Shown here in pieces: positions 35,641 through 46,730 of a stretch of DNA of 64,000 nucleotides. The stretch is from Artemisia argyi. Taxonomy: Eukaryota; Streptophyta; Magnoliopsida; Asterales; Asteraceae. The notes under the pieces are model-generated. The model saw only the letters and a program-made list of their open reading frames with translations. It was not told where the DNA came from and ran no database searches. The stretch lies in contig CM060709.1 of the NCBI GenBank assembly GCA_030686995.1, forward strand, positions 130,168,373-130,232,372. Direction: 5' to 3'. The position numbers were made by a program, and so were the translations under genes. The first letter of the stretch is position 1. The number at the start of each line of letters is the position of its first letter.

Positions 35641-35765
35641 TCTAGTTTAACAAATTGGGATTGAGAGCAAGAATGGGATGATCTGTAAAATATACGAAAA
35701 AGAAATATGAATATACATTATTACAACAAAAGAACGCAATAAATAAAAAATTACAATATACTAAC

Positions 35766-36885
35766 TGTGAAAAACTAGAAGGGGGGTTGAATAGTTTACC
35801 GATTAAAAACTTTTTAACTTGTTAAGTTAGCTTTGAAACTTTCCGTTTGATCAAAGATATATACACAAACACAATATATAACATGCAAGTAGATGAAAGA
35901 AACGATCAAACCACAACACGAGTATTTATCGTGGTTCGGCTACAAGGACTCTTTTTCCTTGCCCTACGTCCACGCCCCGAGTATCCAACTCGAGAGTTAC
36001 TTTCACTAGTCAACAAGCTCCTTTCACCGGCGGAGAAAACCTTACACGTCGCTTATACTTTTACCGACACAAAGCTAGATGTCGAGTTCTTTACCAAGGG
36101 TACAACCACTCCCGTTAGTTCTTTACAAGGGTACAACTACTCCCGATACACTTTGTATTTTGAGGACTAAAATACTAACCGATCACTACTGAAAATACAC
36201 AATCAAATGAAGTGTAAACTACACAAGTCTACACAATGCTAAGCTAACAAGTCTTGCAACGTTGTGTTGAATACTTGTTACTTTTAGTAAGCTCGTGAAT
36301 CTCTTTGCTACAAAAAGAAACTTCACATATGAAATGTTAAGAGGTTAGATGAAAGAATGAATATGTGTGTAAAATATGATGTCAAGTGATGAGCCAAAAT
36401 TCAACTTGTGGCTCAATATTTATAGACAAACCTTCTGCAGGTCTGGCGGATCAGGCGGACCCCTCAAAAGGGTTCCGCCCGTGTACCTCCAGGGTACCGC
36501 CGGGCTTGCAGTTGGTTTTGCAATAAATCTTGCAAACCAAACAAAGTCACATCTCATTACTCTTGCAAACCAAACAATGTCACATCACATAATATCAAGT
36601 CAAACACTAAACTTGCAAGCAACATCAAAGTAAGTCAAACACATTTCTTTCCATAAATGTATAATGACAAAACTTGCCATAAATGTGATGTGACAATTCT
36701 ATTTTTAGAAAATAAAAAGTGTTGTGTTTTATGAAATGTAAAATGTAGCAAAAGTCTAGTTTATGCAAGTCTTTAAAACTAAGATTATGTTTTACTTAGA
36801 AACTAAAGTTTACATTTGTCATTAACAAAACTTAGCGAAGATCGTAAAATATAAATAACGTTTTTAGGCGATATTTGTATTAACA
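35766..36885 (-). mobile_element. Solo Sirevirus LTR, inverted
   Basis: Minus-strand copy of the same LTR family, with TGTTAATAC (36885 inward) and a TTTTTCACA end at 35766. Flanked by a perfect 5-bp duplication ctaac (35761-35765, 36886-36890) and with no internal region, so it is a solo LTR made by LTR-LTR recombination. The GC module is at 36442-36502. The 107-codon frame at 35847-36170 is part of the LTR and not a gene. It is shorter than the other LTRs (1120 bp). Confidence 0.9.
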
Positions 36886-36890
36886 CTAAC

Positions 36891-37020
36891 CTTATTTTTG
36901 TTTGGAATTTGTTCAACAATAACATCAACATTTTTTTCGTTATCCATTTCCATCAACTTATGAACTATATCAACTTAACTATCAATTAATACAATAGTAA
37001 AAAGAAGTTTATGTTGTGTT
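36891..37020 (-). other. Possible short coding exon, uncertain
   Basis: On the minus strand a stretch reads MEMDNEKNVDVIVEQIPNKNK up to a GT at the solo-LTR target site, with the pre-insertion sequence giving GTTAGTATAT, a usable donor. It could be a first exon of the damaged Helitron gene or chance. Sequence only. Confidence 0.2.
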
Positions 37021-37068
37021 ATATAGTAGAGATGCGAATGATTTTTAAGAAACTATTATTGTTATAAT

Positions 37069-37069
<1 letters not shown>

Positions 37070-37113
<44 letters not shown>

Positions 37114-37216
37114 CCTCATCTTTTGATTTAGAAACTACATTAAAAACAAAGTTGGCAAAAGTTGTCATCCATAGTTTTTGAAATTTAATGTGGGAAGTGG
37201 GAACATTGTTAAGGCA

Positions 37217-37306
<90 letters not shown>

Positions 37307-37320
37307 TTTATTATTATTTT
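37070..37320. repeat. Poly(A) run and (ATT)n microsatellite
   Basis: An A-run of about 37 bases at 37075-37112 and about 25 copies of ATT at 37219-37292, then TTTA repeats to about 37312. The Tyr/Leu/Ile homopolymer frames over it are artefacts. Confidence 0.9.
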
Positions 37321-37384
37321 TTTTAAGTTTTGCAACATTAATCATGAGATGGATGAGTATTTAATGACTTGTGGCTCCACCAAT

Positions 37385-37580
37385 AGAGGCTCGAATACGG
37401 AAAATGATTGGCATACCTAAATAGCATGACTAATTTTATGTCTAATCCATTCAATGTATGACAAGTGGAGTATGATGTTTCTCTCTCTTCATGATATCCT
37501 TTGATTATTCAAAGTGTGATCATCTAATTGTTAAGCATGAAATTAGGCATGCCAATCACTACTCCTCGAATACCATTGGA
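37385..37580. repeat. Imperfect inverted repeat, possible MITE
   Basis: The left arm has CTCGAATACGGAAAATGATT then GGCATACCTAA; the right arm, reverse complemented, has ATTCGAGGAGTAGTGATT then GGCATGCCTAA. Separated by about 100 bp. No clear TSD was found. The remainder of 37581-38100 shows nothing recognisable. Confidence 0.4.
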
Positions 37581-38394
37581 CACCATAATCCATATAGTAA
37601 GTCACATTGCAATTAACTACATTCCTACACTTTTGTGTAAGTCTATCTTTTTTATTTTTATTTTTTTTATTTATTTTTTTTATCAGTTGTAAGTCTATCT
37701 GATGGACGAGTATTTCCATGGGATATCCTATATACTAAGAAAATTAAGGCAACATTAAGCCAAATATTTTAAAACTTGCCATGTTTTTTAAGGCAACATT
37801 TTTTGAAATTCTAAGTTGTAAAAAGATATTATAGGTATTAAACATTACTTAATCTTAAGAGTTTTAAGCTTACGCAAAATTATGTGTGCATTGCATGTAG
37901 TAGAAATATATACACGAATAAGAAGGTGTTTCTTTTCCATTTATTGAGTGGGCCCAAACTCTTGTTTCATCTTATTGAGGAGACCAACAAAAACTTCTCT
38001 CGTTTGAATAAGTGGCTAATCTAGTAATTAGCTCAGACTAGGTGTTCGTGGGTTTATGTTGTTTTGGTTTTTTAGGCGTCTCTTTGTTGCCTTGCCCATT
38101 GTATTTTAGTTTTTGGTGCCCTGTTTTTGCTTTGCCTTAGCTTTAGGCCCCATGCGTTGCCCTGATTTTCTCTGTGTTGCTCCCTTAGGTTTGCCAGCTT
38201 CTCTTGGTGCTTTTGTTCTTTATTTTGTTTGCTTTATGCTTTTGGTGCTTCCTTGCTTGTGCTTTTGTTCATGCCCCCTTGCCTCTTTACCTTTTCATCG
38301 TTTTTTTTGCCCTGCTCTGTTTGCGTGTTTGCCTGTTTTGCCTGCTTTTTGCTTGTTGGTTTATGACTCTTTTGCTCTCCTTTCTTTGCTCTCT

Positions 38395-38530
38395 CACCCG
38401 CACACCTGTACTTGTCGGAGGTCTCATTGGAAGCAATCTCTCTACTTTCGGGTTTATCCTGGATAGGGGTAGGATCTGTCTACATTCTACCTCCCCCATC
38501 GGGATTGGGTTTGTTGTTGTTGTTGTGCTA
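38395..38530 (+). mobile_element. SINE/RTE-LINE 3' tail
   Basis: Ends with GGGATTGGGTTTGTTGTTG and a (TTG)n tail, preceded by GGGTAGGATCTGTCTACATT. This resembles the shared 3' ends of plant SINEs and RTE LINEs. Similar tails lie at about 41898-41938, 61925-61968 and, inverted, 52625-52655. The region 38100-38395 upstream is T/C-rich; its Cys/Leu/Phe-rich frames are not convincing. Confidence 0.5.
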
Positions 38531-38682
38531 ATCTAGTAATTACTCTAAACCACCTAATTTAAGAAACTCTCTTATAACCCACCTGGTAGATTTGTAGATA
38601 AAGTTGTGCAAACACTGTAAGAATGTGAAGGATGTCAATTTAGGCCTAACATAACTTTTCATATGATAATGGCAATGAACCA

Positions 38683-38684
38683 TG

Positions 38685-38724
<40 letters not shown>
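38683..38724. repeat. Poly(A) run of about 42 bases
   Basis: Homopolymer, probably a retroelement tail or microsatellite. It interrupts sequence otherwise shared with the second F-box block at about 58970. Confidence 0.9.
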
Positions 38725-38726
<2 letters not shown>

Positions 38727-39032
38727 GGGCACAAGACCACTTTATCCTATGTTGCACTATTTGGACACTTATTTAAGACTTCACAAATCAAGACAAATAG
38801 TTCACGCATGTCATGTAAAGTATCAAAAAAAAGTATAATGAGTATAAATAAAAATGGATAAATTTTTATTTACTCAATGTATAAAACTCAAACAATGTCA
38901 TATTCACCTAATTTATTTACAAGTGATTTTTGCTACTTGGACGTTTTACTTTTATGTGTTTCCACGCTCCTTTGAGACCCCGAAAAATGGACAAATTCCT
39001 TTTCTTAGGAACGCATACAGTATTCGTCACTA

Positions 39033-40047
<1,015 letters not shown>

Positions 40048-41160
40048 ATGTTAGACAACGTCCCCGTTGAAATCCGAACAGAAATCATCAAAAGAATCCC
40101 TGTCAAGTCTTTGATTCGATACAGGTCCGTTTCCAAACCATGGAAGTCTTTTATCGACAGTTCTGAGTTTATCGCTGGTTACCGCGCCCGCAAAACTCAG
40201 CCACATTCGTTGCTTTTAAGGTACAAAGATAATTCCGATGAGGTAAAATATGCATCTGTTAATAATGACACTGTTAAGGTACAACAAGACCTTGCCCCAA
40301 ATGTTTCTGACCTCATGAAACAATTTAATGATTTACAAGTAATTGGCTACTCTCGCGGTTTGTTGTGTTTTTATACAACAAGACCTTACTCCAAAGAGGG
40401 GATGTTTGTTCTGTGGAACCCTTCAATTAGAAGATCTGTTGGTATTGCTGCCCCTTCATCATTTGACACTTTTGGTTTTGCGGTTTGTCCAGTCACTAAT
40501 GAACCTACCATTGTCAAGATTATTTCATACAGTCCTTGGAAAGTTGAAATCTTTACTTTGAGCTCTAAGAAATGGACTGCGATTCAGTGTCACAAGCCTC
40601 GTGAATCAATTGCACCTGGCTACTCTCAGGTTGTTATTGGTAGCTGTATTTATCGGGTTGCTTCTAAGGATGTTAGTCTTCCGAATCAATTTATGATCGT
40701 CTCATTTGATTTGATTGCTAAAGAATTCAAACCCATAGACTTACCAGATAAGATAACAAATCTTACCTCACCTGTACTTGTCAAAATATCTAAGCTAAAG
40801 GGGTCTCTTGTTGTGATTGTACTGGATGCAGAGGTCAAACCGGTCAAAGTATGGAAGATGGAGCCTGATTGTTCTTTTACACATCTATTCACTATTAACA
40901 CACCTGCTTCTTATATAACTAATATAGTGGGATTTAGGAAGAATGGTGAACTTCTAGTTGAAACTCAAGAGAGGCGTGGATGGTTGTGGTTTTATGGGAT
41001 GACCAAGGAATCTGCACTTGCTGTTTACGATCCGTGCTCACATCACATCAATAATCTTGGGTTTTCTGGACAAATTCATTCATTCTTCATTAGCTCTTAC
41101 AAGGAAACGCTACATTTGCTTGATCACTCGGATTCTTGCGTGTATCCTGAAATCAATTGA
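40048..41160 (+). CDS. F-box protein with F-box-associated domain
   Basis: An intact single-exon frame of 370 codons. Residues about 3-45 are an F-box (VPVEIRTEIIKRIPVKSLIR then SVSKPWKSFI), which binds SKP1 in an SCF ubiquitin ligase. Residues about 95-300 match the plant F-box-associated (FBA) type region: VIGYSRGLLCFY, LWNPSIRRSVGI, FGFAVCPVTNEPTIVKI, WKVEIFTLSSKKW, and later GSLVVIV and VWKME. That part would bind the target, which is unknown. F-box genes of this type are numerous, fast-evolving and often tandemly duplicated in plants; a broken copy lies 20 kb downstream. The TATA box is at normal distance. Probably functional, but expression is not shown. Confidence 0.88.
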   Translation: MLDNVPVEIRTEIIKRIPVKSLIRYRSVSKPWKSFIDSSEFIAGYRARKTQPHSLLLRYKDNSDEVKYASVNNDTVKVQQDLAPNVSDLMKQFNDLQVIGYSRGLLCFYTTRPYSKEGMFVLWNPSIRRSVGIAAPSSFDTFGFAVCPVTNEPTIVKIISYSPWKVEIFTLSSKKWTAIQCHKPRESIAPGYSQVVIGSCIYRVASKDVSLPNQFMIVSFDLIAKEFKPIDLPDKITNLTSPVLVKISKLKGSLVVIVLDAEVKPVKVWKMEPDCSFTHLFTINTPASYITNIVGFRKNGELLVETQERRGWLWFYGMTKESALAVYDPCSHHINNLGFSGQIHSFFISSYKETLHLLDHSDSCVYPEIN

Positions 41161-42379
41161 TCACGGAGATGATGGCCACATTGCAAGGTATGGATTTACA
41201 AAGTGATATGCTTGCTCATCAGGGAGGTATCTCGTTTGTTGTTATGGTGTGGAAAAATCACCTTCGTATGTTTTTCATTATTGTTTTAGTTTAGACAAGT
41301 AATGTCATGCTTGGTATCATCTTGAGTGTGTAGATTCATCAATATTCCGCACATCGATGATTATCAAGGTTTATGTATTTGCAGTTAGTATGGCTACTGA
41401 AAAGACTTTGTTGGTTTAGATCTCATTTATTTCTTTATACTGTATTATTTAGTATGGCTACTTAAAAGAATGCTTGCTTTTAGTGTTGCTTATGGTCATT
41501 GTTTGCGAAGCATTTTTGGTACGGAGGATGTCCTTTATACATGCCTTTGTTGTTTGAGTAACCGATGCTACCTGGATAGCATTTTTGGCTTACTTACACG
41601 CATGTTACATTCTTCTCTGATTTTGCTTTGGGTTTACATTATTTAATTTGTATATAGATACTAGTTGCATACATGTCTGAAACTACTAAATAGGAAATCC
41701 TAGCAAGTTGCTAGACAAAATACAAACTGTCAACCAAAAAAACAGAGCATAACCAAAGGTATTGCCAGTGCCTACATTAGTCAGCTAGTGGGACTGCAAT
41801 CAAGCTCTTACTGCACTAGGCTTCCCACTAGTATGTTATAGAATCATTCAAACCATGACACTTACGATTCTTACTGTGAAGATATATTGAGATGTTACTG
41901 TCCCGCTCCGGCGGGATTGGGTATTATTGTTGTTGTGGTTTTAAGATGTTATTTGCAGTTAGTGGATGCAATCTTCCTATATGAACCTTGTAGCTTAGCT
42001 TTTAACTTTTGTACATCCCAGTGTGGGAATTGAACTGATATGGGAATTTTTGGGTATATATATGTTAAGGAACTTGTTTTGTGATGAATTTTTCCAAATT
42101 AATTATGGATGCTTATGGTTAAGCATACTTGCAAGGTTTAGATTTACAAAGTGATGCTGGCTCACGAGGTAGGCCCTAGTTTTAGTTAGGGTGTGGAAAA
42201 AGCATATTCATGTATTTTTCATCATTATTCCATACACATCGATGATTATAAGGTTTTATGCTTGGTCAAAATGGGTATTATGATACACTAGAAAAGCGCA
42301 TTAGGTTGGGTTGAGTAGACCTGCTATACAACTGTCTAATATGGAGTACTAAATATTTTAGCTATATTGTATGAAAATT

Positions 42380-42422
<43 letters not shown>

Positions 42423-43882
42423 ATTTAAACAATGATTCGATTCCATGATTACAACATGTAAATGTTGTTTGGCTTTTTGAACAATAGTACTGTATTTAGA
42501 TTTTACCTGAGGGAGGCGAGATATATATGCTTGGTGGAGAGCTTGTTTCCGGTTATCCAAGACTAGTCAGGATCTTATACCTGGGCATGTTTGGTAACTT
42601 TACCTTCACATCTCAATAATCAGTTTTGTTACAACTTTTTTTGTGATTATGAAAACCTCATTAAATTTGTAATAATGAAAGCAAACTGTCTGTGGTAAGT
42701 CCATTTTTGCAGAATCATCCTTAAATGACAGGAAGTCTAAACAAAACAATCTATCTTAGGAATGACACATATAAAGTGTTTGGTGAAACGTCAAGAAAAA
42801 AAGCTATCCATCTCTGGGATAGTTTTCGTTACAGGTTGTAGTGGTATTATTAGGAGCCAATTAGATAATACATTGCTAATACTTGCAGTTTGTGGGTATT
42901 TGGTTCATTGCATATCTGTTGAGTTTAGTGCTAAATTATCATTACATGCTGCATCATTACCTTATTCATCTTTAATGAGAATTAAATAATGTAATTTTTA
43001 AGGCCCTTTAAAGCTTTAATGATTCTTTCAACTTCCATTACATACGAAAAAATCTATATAAAGGGCTGCTAAGTCAGCTATTCGATAGTTTATGCATGTA
43101 CAGATATTATTAACAAACTAGACATCAATTTATAACCTTGGGATAGGATGACCAAATATTGAATGGATATGGTAAATAGGATCGGGCCATTTGCTCACAA
43201 TTTTGGGATTTGTAAGAGGTTATAGCCATCTACATATCATCATCAGGTAACACTAGCTGCTGTTGGTTTATGCATCATTCAAACTGCACACTACAGAAAC
43301 ACGTTGGGTTGGGCAGAGTAGATCAGTATTATACCAAAAATTGTTTTGTTTTTTGATATTTTTGGGGCAACAGTTTTTCAATTTTAAGATTACAGGTTGT
43401 AAGGGGAGATATATAATGCGTGTTAATTGGGAGAGCTTGTTTCAAGTATTCCAGGCAACAATTATCCCTAACTATAAGTTCCACTAACAAAGAGGTGTGT
43501 TTGGATTCTCATTTTAAAGTGAATTACCAAAACTATACTTAGAGATGGTTTAGAAACTTTACATCTACATATAAATAATCAGTTTTCTTGAAACTTCTTT
43601 TTTTATATATAGTTCTTCAAACCTCGTTAAATTAGGAATAATGAAAGTTAACTAAAATATGTTTGTGGTTTGTCCATTTTCACAAAACCCCCCATGTGAG
43701 AAGCTATTACCATGAATCATACTTAAAATGGCAAAAAGTTAAATGAAAAGTCAAGAAAGAACAATCCATCTCACGGATTGTTATCGTGAGACTTTTGACC
43801 TTTCAGAAAGGATTTAATGCAAATAGCTTATAAATGAACAAACTACATGGATGATTTTATTACTTTATTCAAAATCAGTTTT

Positions 43883-43930
<48 letters not shown>

Positions 43931-44019
43931 TAGCCTAATCTTATCATAGTGTTACAACTTCGAACCATGATAACAAGTGACTCGCATTATTACCTTGGCA
44001 CATTGATCCCCTTTTAGAA
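41161..44019 (+). other. 3' flank of F-box 1 with partial internal repeats
   Basis: No gene. 42090-42270 repeats part of 41190-41420 (TACTTGCAAGG, GATTTACAAAGTGAT, GTGTGGAAAA, ATTCCATACACATCGATGATTA). It holds a SINE-like (TTG)n tail at about 41898-41938, a T-run at 42383-42421 and an A-run at 43887-43927. Confidence 0.6.
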
Positions 44020-44340
44020 ATGTTTTCGTGTCTAAACCATGCTCAGAACACGTCAATAATCTTGGGATTTCTGGAGAAAAGCGTTCATTCTTCATGGGCT
44101 CTTACAAGGAAACACAACTTCTGCTGGATGAGTTGGATTGATGTGTATGTTCTGACATTAATTGCAAGGCGTGGATTACAAAGTAATGAGGAGGGGCGTA
44201 CTTTGTTGTTAAGGTGTGGAGTAATCACTTTCAGTATTTTTATTTATCAGTGTTTCCATGTTATGATATGCTTGGTATCATTTGATTTCATGTTTGGTAT
44301 TACTTTTAAAGGCATGGATGGATTTTTAGTTTAAGTATTT
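44020..44340 (+). pseudogene. Third F-box copy, 3' fragment
   Basis: Translation gives SIILGFLEKSVHSSWALTRK in one frame; the DNA aligns with the last 120 bases of the F-box gene (CAATAATCTTGGG, CATTCTTCAT, GCTCTTACAAGGAAAC) and then with its 3' flank (GCAAGGCGTGGATTACAAAG, GTGTGGA). There is no F-box domain, so it is a truncated relic of the tandem family. Confidence 0.65.
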
Positions 44341-45011
44341 CAAGCTAGTATGACTACCGAAAAGAATCGCTTGATGTAGACCTCATTTACTAATGGCCCG
44401 CTTGGTTCAAAGTGGTGAAAGGGAAAGAGAGAATGCAAAGGAATGAGTGAGGTGGGTAATCAACCCCTTACCCCCCTCCCCCCCCCCCCCCCCCAATCCT
44501 TTGCACTCAGTAATCAAGCACAAACTTATGAGTGAGGTGGGCCCTTTTGAATACCTTACCCATTCCCCACCCCCTTAACTTATGAGTGATGTAATGCCTT
44601 TTAGATGTCCGCCACATGTAGAACTAGTTGCCCATATGTGTCTGTGTGAAAGGAGTCGATATATAAAACATGTAAGTCTAATTTGTCGATCAAGTCTATG
44701 GTTTTTTATTTCATGAACCCACAATCCACTCAACAACACATTATTTCGCTGTAAAAGTAAGCTCGAGCATGTGAACTTGAGACAACAAATATGTCGCTAA
44801 ACATCTATGCATAGTGATACCTAGTGTGTTGCAGAATCATGACTACGCCTACATCAGTGTCACTAGGGGACTGCATTCAAGCTCCTGCTGCACTTGCAGT
44901 AGATTTCCCACCTTTCAAACAGTTCACACGAATCCTATGATGATCTTGTGATTAAGCCCTCCTAGGCTGGCATCTTTTTTTAAGAAATGAATTTTTAAAA
45001 CATGTAATGAT
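44341..45011. other. Intergenic spacer with poly(C) run
   Basis: A run of about 22 C, broken once by T, at 44472-44495 is rare in this AT-rich sequence. It sits between inverted GGAATGAGTGAGGTGGG-like and ACTTATGAGTGAGGTGGG blocks that may be a decayed MITE starting GGCCCGCTTGGTTC (44396). No gene. Confidence 0.45.
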
Positions 45012-45020
45012 TAATTTTAA

Positions 45021-45200
45021 GCGTTAATTACGAAATGAGGACATTTTGTTGTTGCATTTTCCCACCAATGACAAAAGTAGCTAGTGTTCCCAATTTAGTC
45101 AAGTGCTAATGTGCGATCGTGCGATCCCTTTAGTTTCTTGCCACGTGTCCATGAAAAAGAGATGAATACCAATCATTGGAGGCCCACCCACTAGCACTTG
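45021..45200 (+). repeat. MULE left terminal inverted repeat
   Basis: About 180 bp matching the reverse complement of the right end, through CATTTTGTTGTTGCATTTTC, GATCGTGCGATCCC, CATGAAAAAGAGAT and GGAGGCCCACCCACT. One mismatch lies in the first three bases. GCGATCGTGCGATC-like palindromes may be transposase sites. Confidence 0.9.
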
Positions 45201-46730
45201 TCCCCCACGTGTCTATAAACAAATGTGCGATTTGGATTGTGCTAATGTGCGAATTTCGGCCCCCCACGTGACCAACTTTCTTGGAAAAGAACACAAAATC
45301 TTACAAAAGATATTATTCGTACTTTGCCAAAGTACAAATTTTGAATAAAATAAAGACTTTTACCTTGACTTTTAATAACACTTTCACAAAACCGATCATA
45401 TACACGGATCATTAAAAATAAAAAAACACACCTAAATAAACACACACACAAAATCAAATCAAGCGTTCTTGTCCCAAAATCATAAGTTGTGAGTGGATCT
45501 GTGTTTATCTCGTGGTGCAATGGCTCCTAGAATTCACGTAAGTTGCTTATTTGATTATTCGTTGTTTATCTCGTTAAAAATGATTATTCGATTAGGGTAA
45601 GAGGATTATTTGATTTTTTTGATTCGGTTTTAGTCAAATAATATAGTGTTAACCGCAAACACGCTTATTTCAAATAATATAGGATTTTTTGAGGGTTTTG
45701 AGTTGAATAATATATGATTTTTTTGTTGCCCTTAGTAAGTAAAATAATATATGTGTATTGTTTATGATTTATTGACAATAGATAGTGTTATTTTAAAAAG
45801 GCTTATTTGATTAGGGTTTACTGCTTGAAAATAAGCCCATAAGCAGTAAAGACTTAAGCACTATTTTGAGTGTTTTGATTTGAAAAATATTTGATTAGGG
45901 TTTTGGTTATAGTGCAAACATTATAAGCCCTATAAAAAAATCCTTATTTGTTATTGGTTATATGGTTAACTATGGTTTAACTTCAGCGCACAGCTTAAAA
46001 ATGAGCCCATAAGCAGTAAAGACTTGAGCACTATAAATCGTCAATAGTTAATTAGGGTTTATCATTTCTGAGGTTATTTGTATATGTTTATCATTGTACG
46101 AAAAATCAGGATCGTAGCTGAAGATTGTGTTCGATGTTTGTTATGTATTTCATACTCGTGATGTGAATGATAAGTGATTTGATTGGTGATTTTAAGTCTG
46201 ATGCATTTTATAGAAGTTAGCATCTGCTTCTGGTATTACTAGTTATTGTTAGTTGTTATTGGTTGTATGTTAACTGGTTATTCGGTTTCACAATGATGGT
46301 AGCATGGTACTACCATATTAGTGCCTCAACCGGCGGTAGTGCATCACTGATGACCCACACTTTGTGCGCTAATAACGCACCTGAGTGTGACAATAAAGGT
46401 GGTTTCACAATGCATGTAAAATCGGACTAGCTTGTTTCAACCCCAACTCAATTAAATTTGTTTTTGTGGTTATCAATAAACCGAACCATTCTTCATTCCA
46501 AGCTCGAATAATATTACAATAAGATTGTGTTAGTATCAAGTTCTGGCATAGTGTCTCTTTTGTTTTTTTAAATTGAGTGTAAAGACTTTGACTATAAATA
46601 ATGTTTTTTTTTTGTGCAATAATTTTAGCGGGAAATTTATGGAGGGAGTTTTTGGCGGGAAATATTTTTAAGGTATAAAATTTAATAAAAGGTACAAACG
46701 TGTTAGTTCAATAATTTTTCAGATGTGCGA
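45201..46730. other. MULE 5' region, no firm gene
   Basis: Holds two copies of an 'aaaataagcccataagcagtaaagactt' type block (about 45829-45860 and 45998-46030). A short ATGGCTCCTAGAATTCAC followed by GTAAGT at 45521-45544 could be a small first exon, but no continuation was found. Confidence 0.4.

Noticed and set aside
35847..36170. 107-codon frame
   Set aside because: Lies wholly inside the inverted solo LTR and is the antisense of LTR sequence shared by all copies.
37178..37420. Open frame of mostly Tyr
   Set aside because: It is the (ATT)n microsatellite read in one frame.
38113..38536. Two overlapping Cys/Leu/Phe-rich frames that look membrane-like
   Set aside because: T/C-rich low-complexity sequence ending in a SINE-like tail; no family resemblance and no codon pattern.
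45521..45544. Captured host gene exon (MAPRIH then GTAAGT) in the MULE 5' region
   Set aside because: Too short and no second exon could be found.
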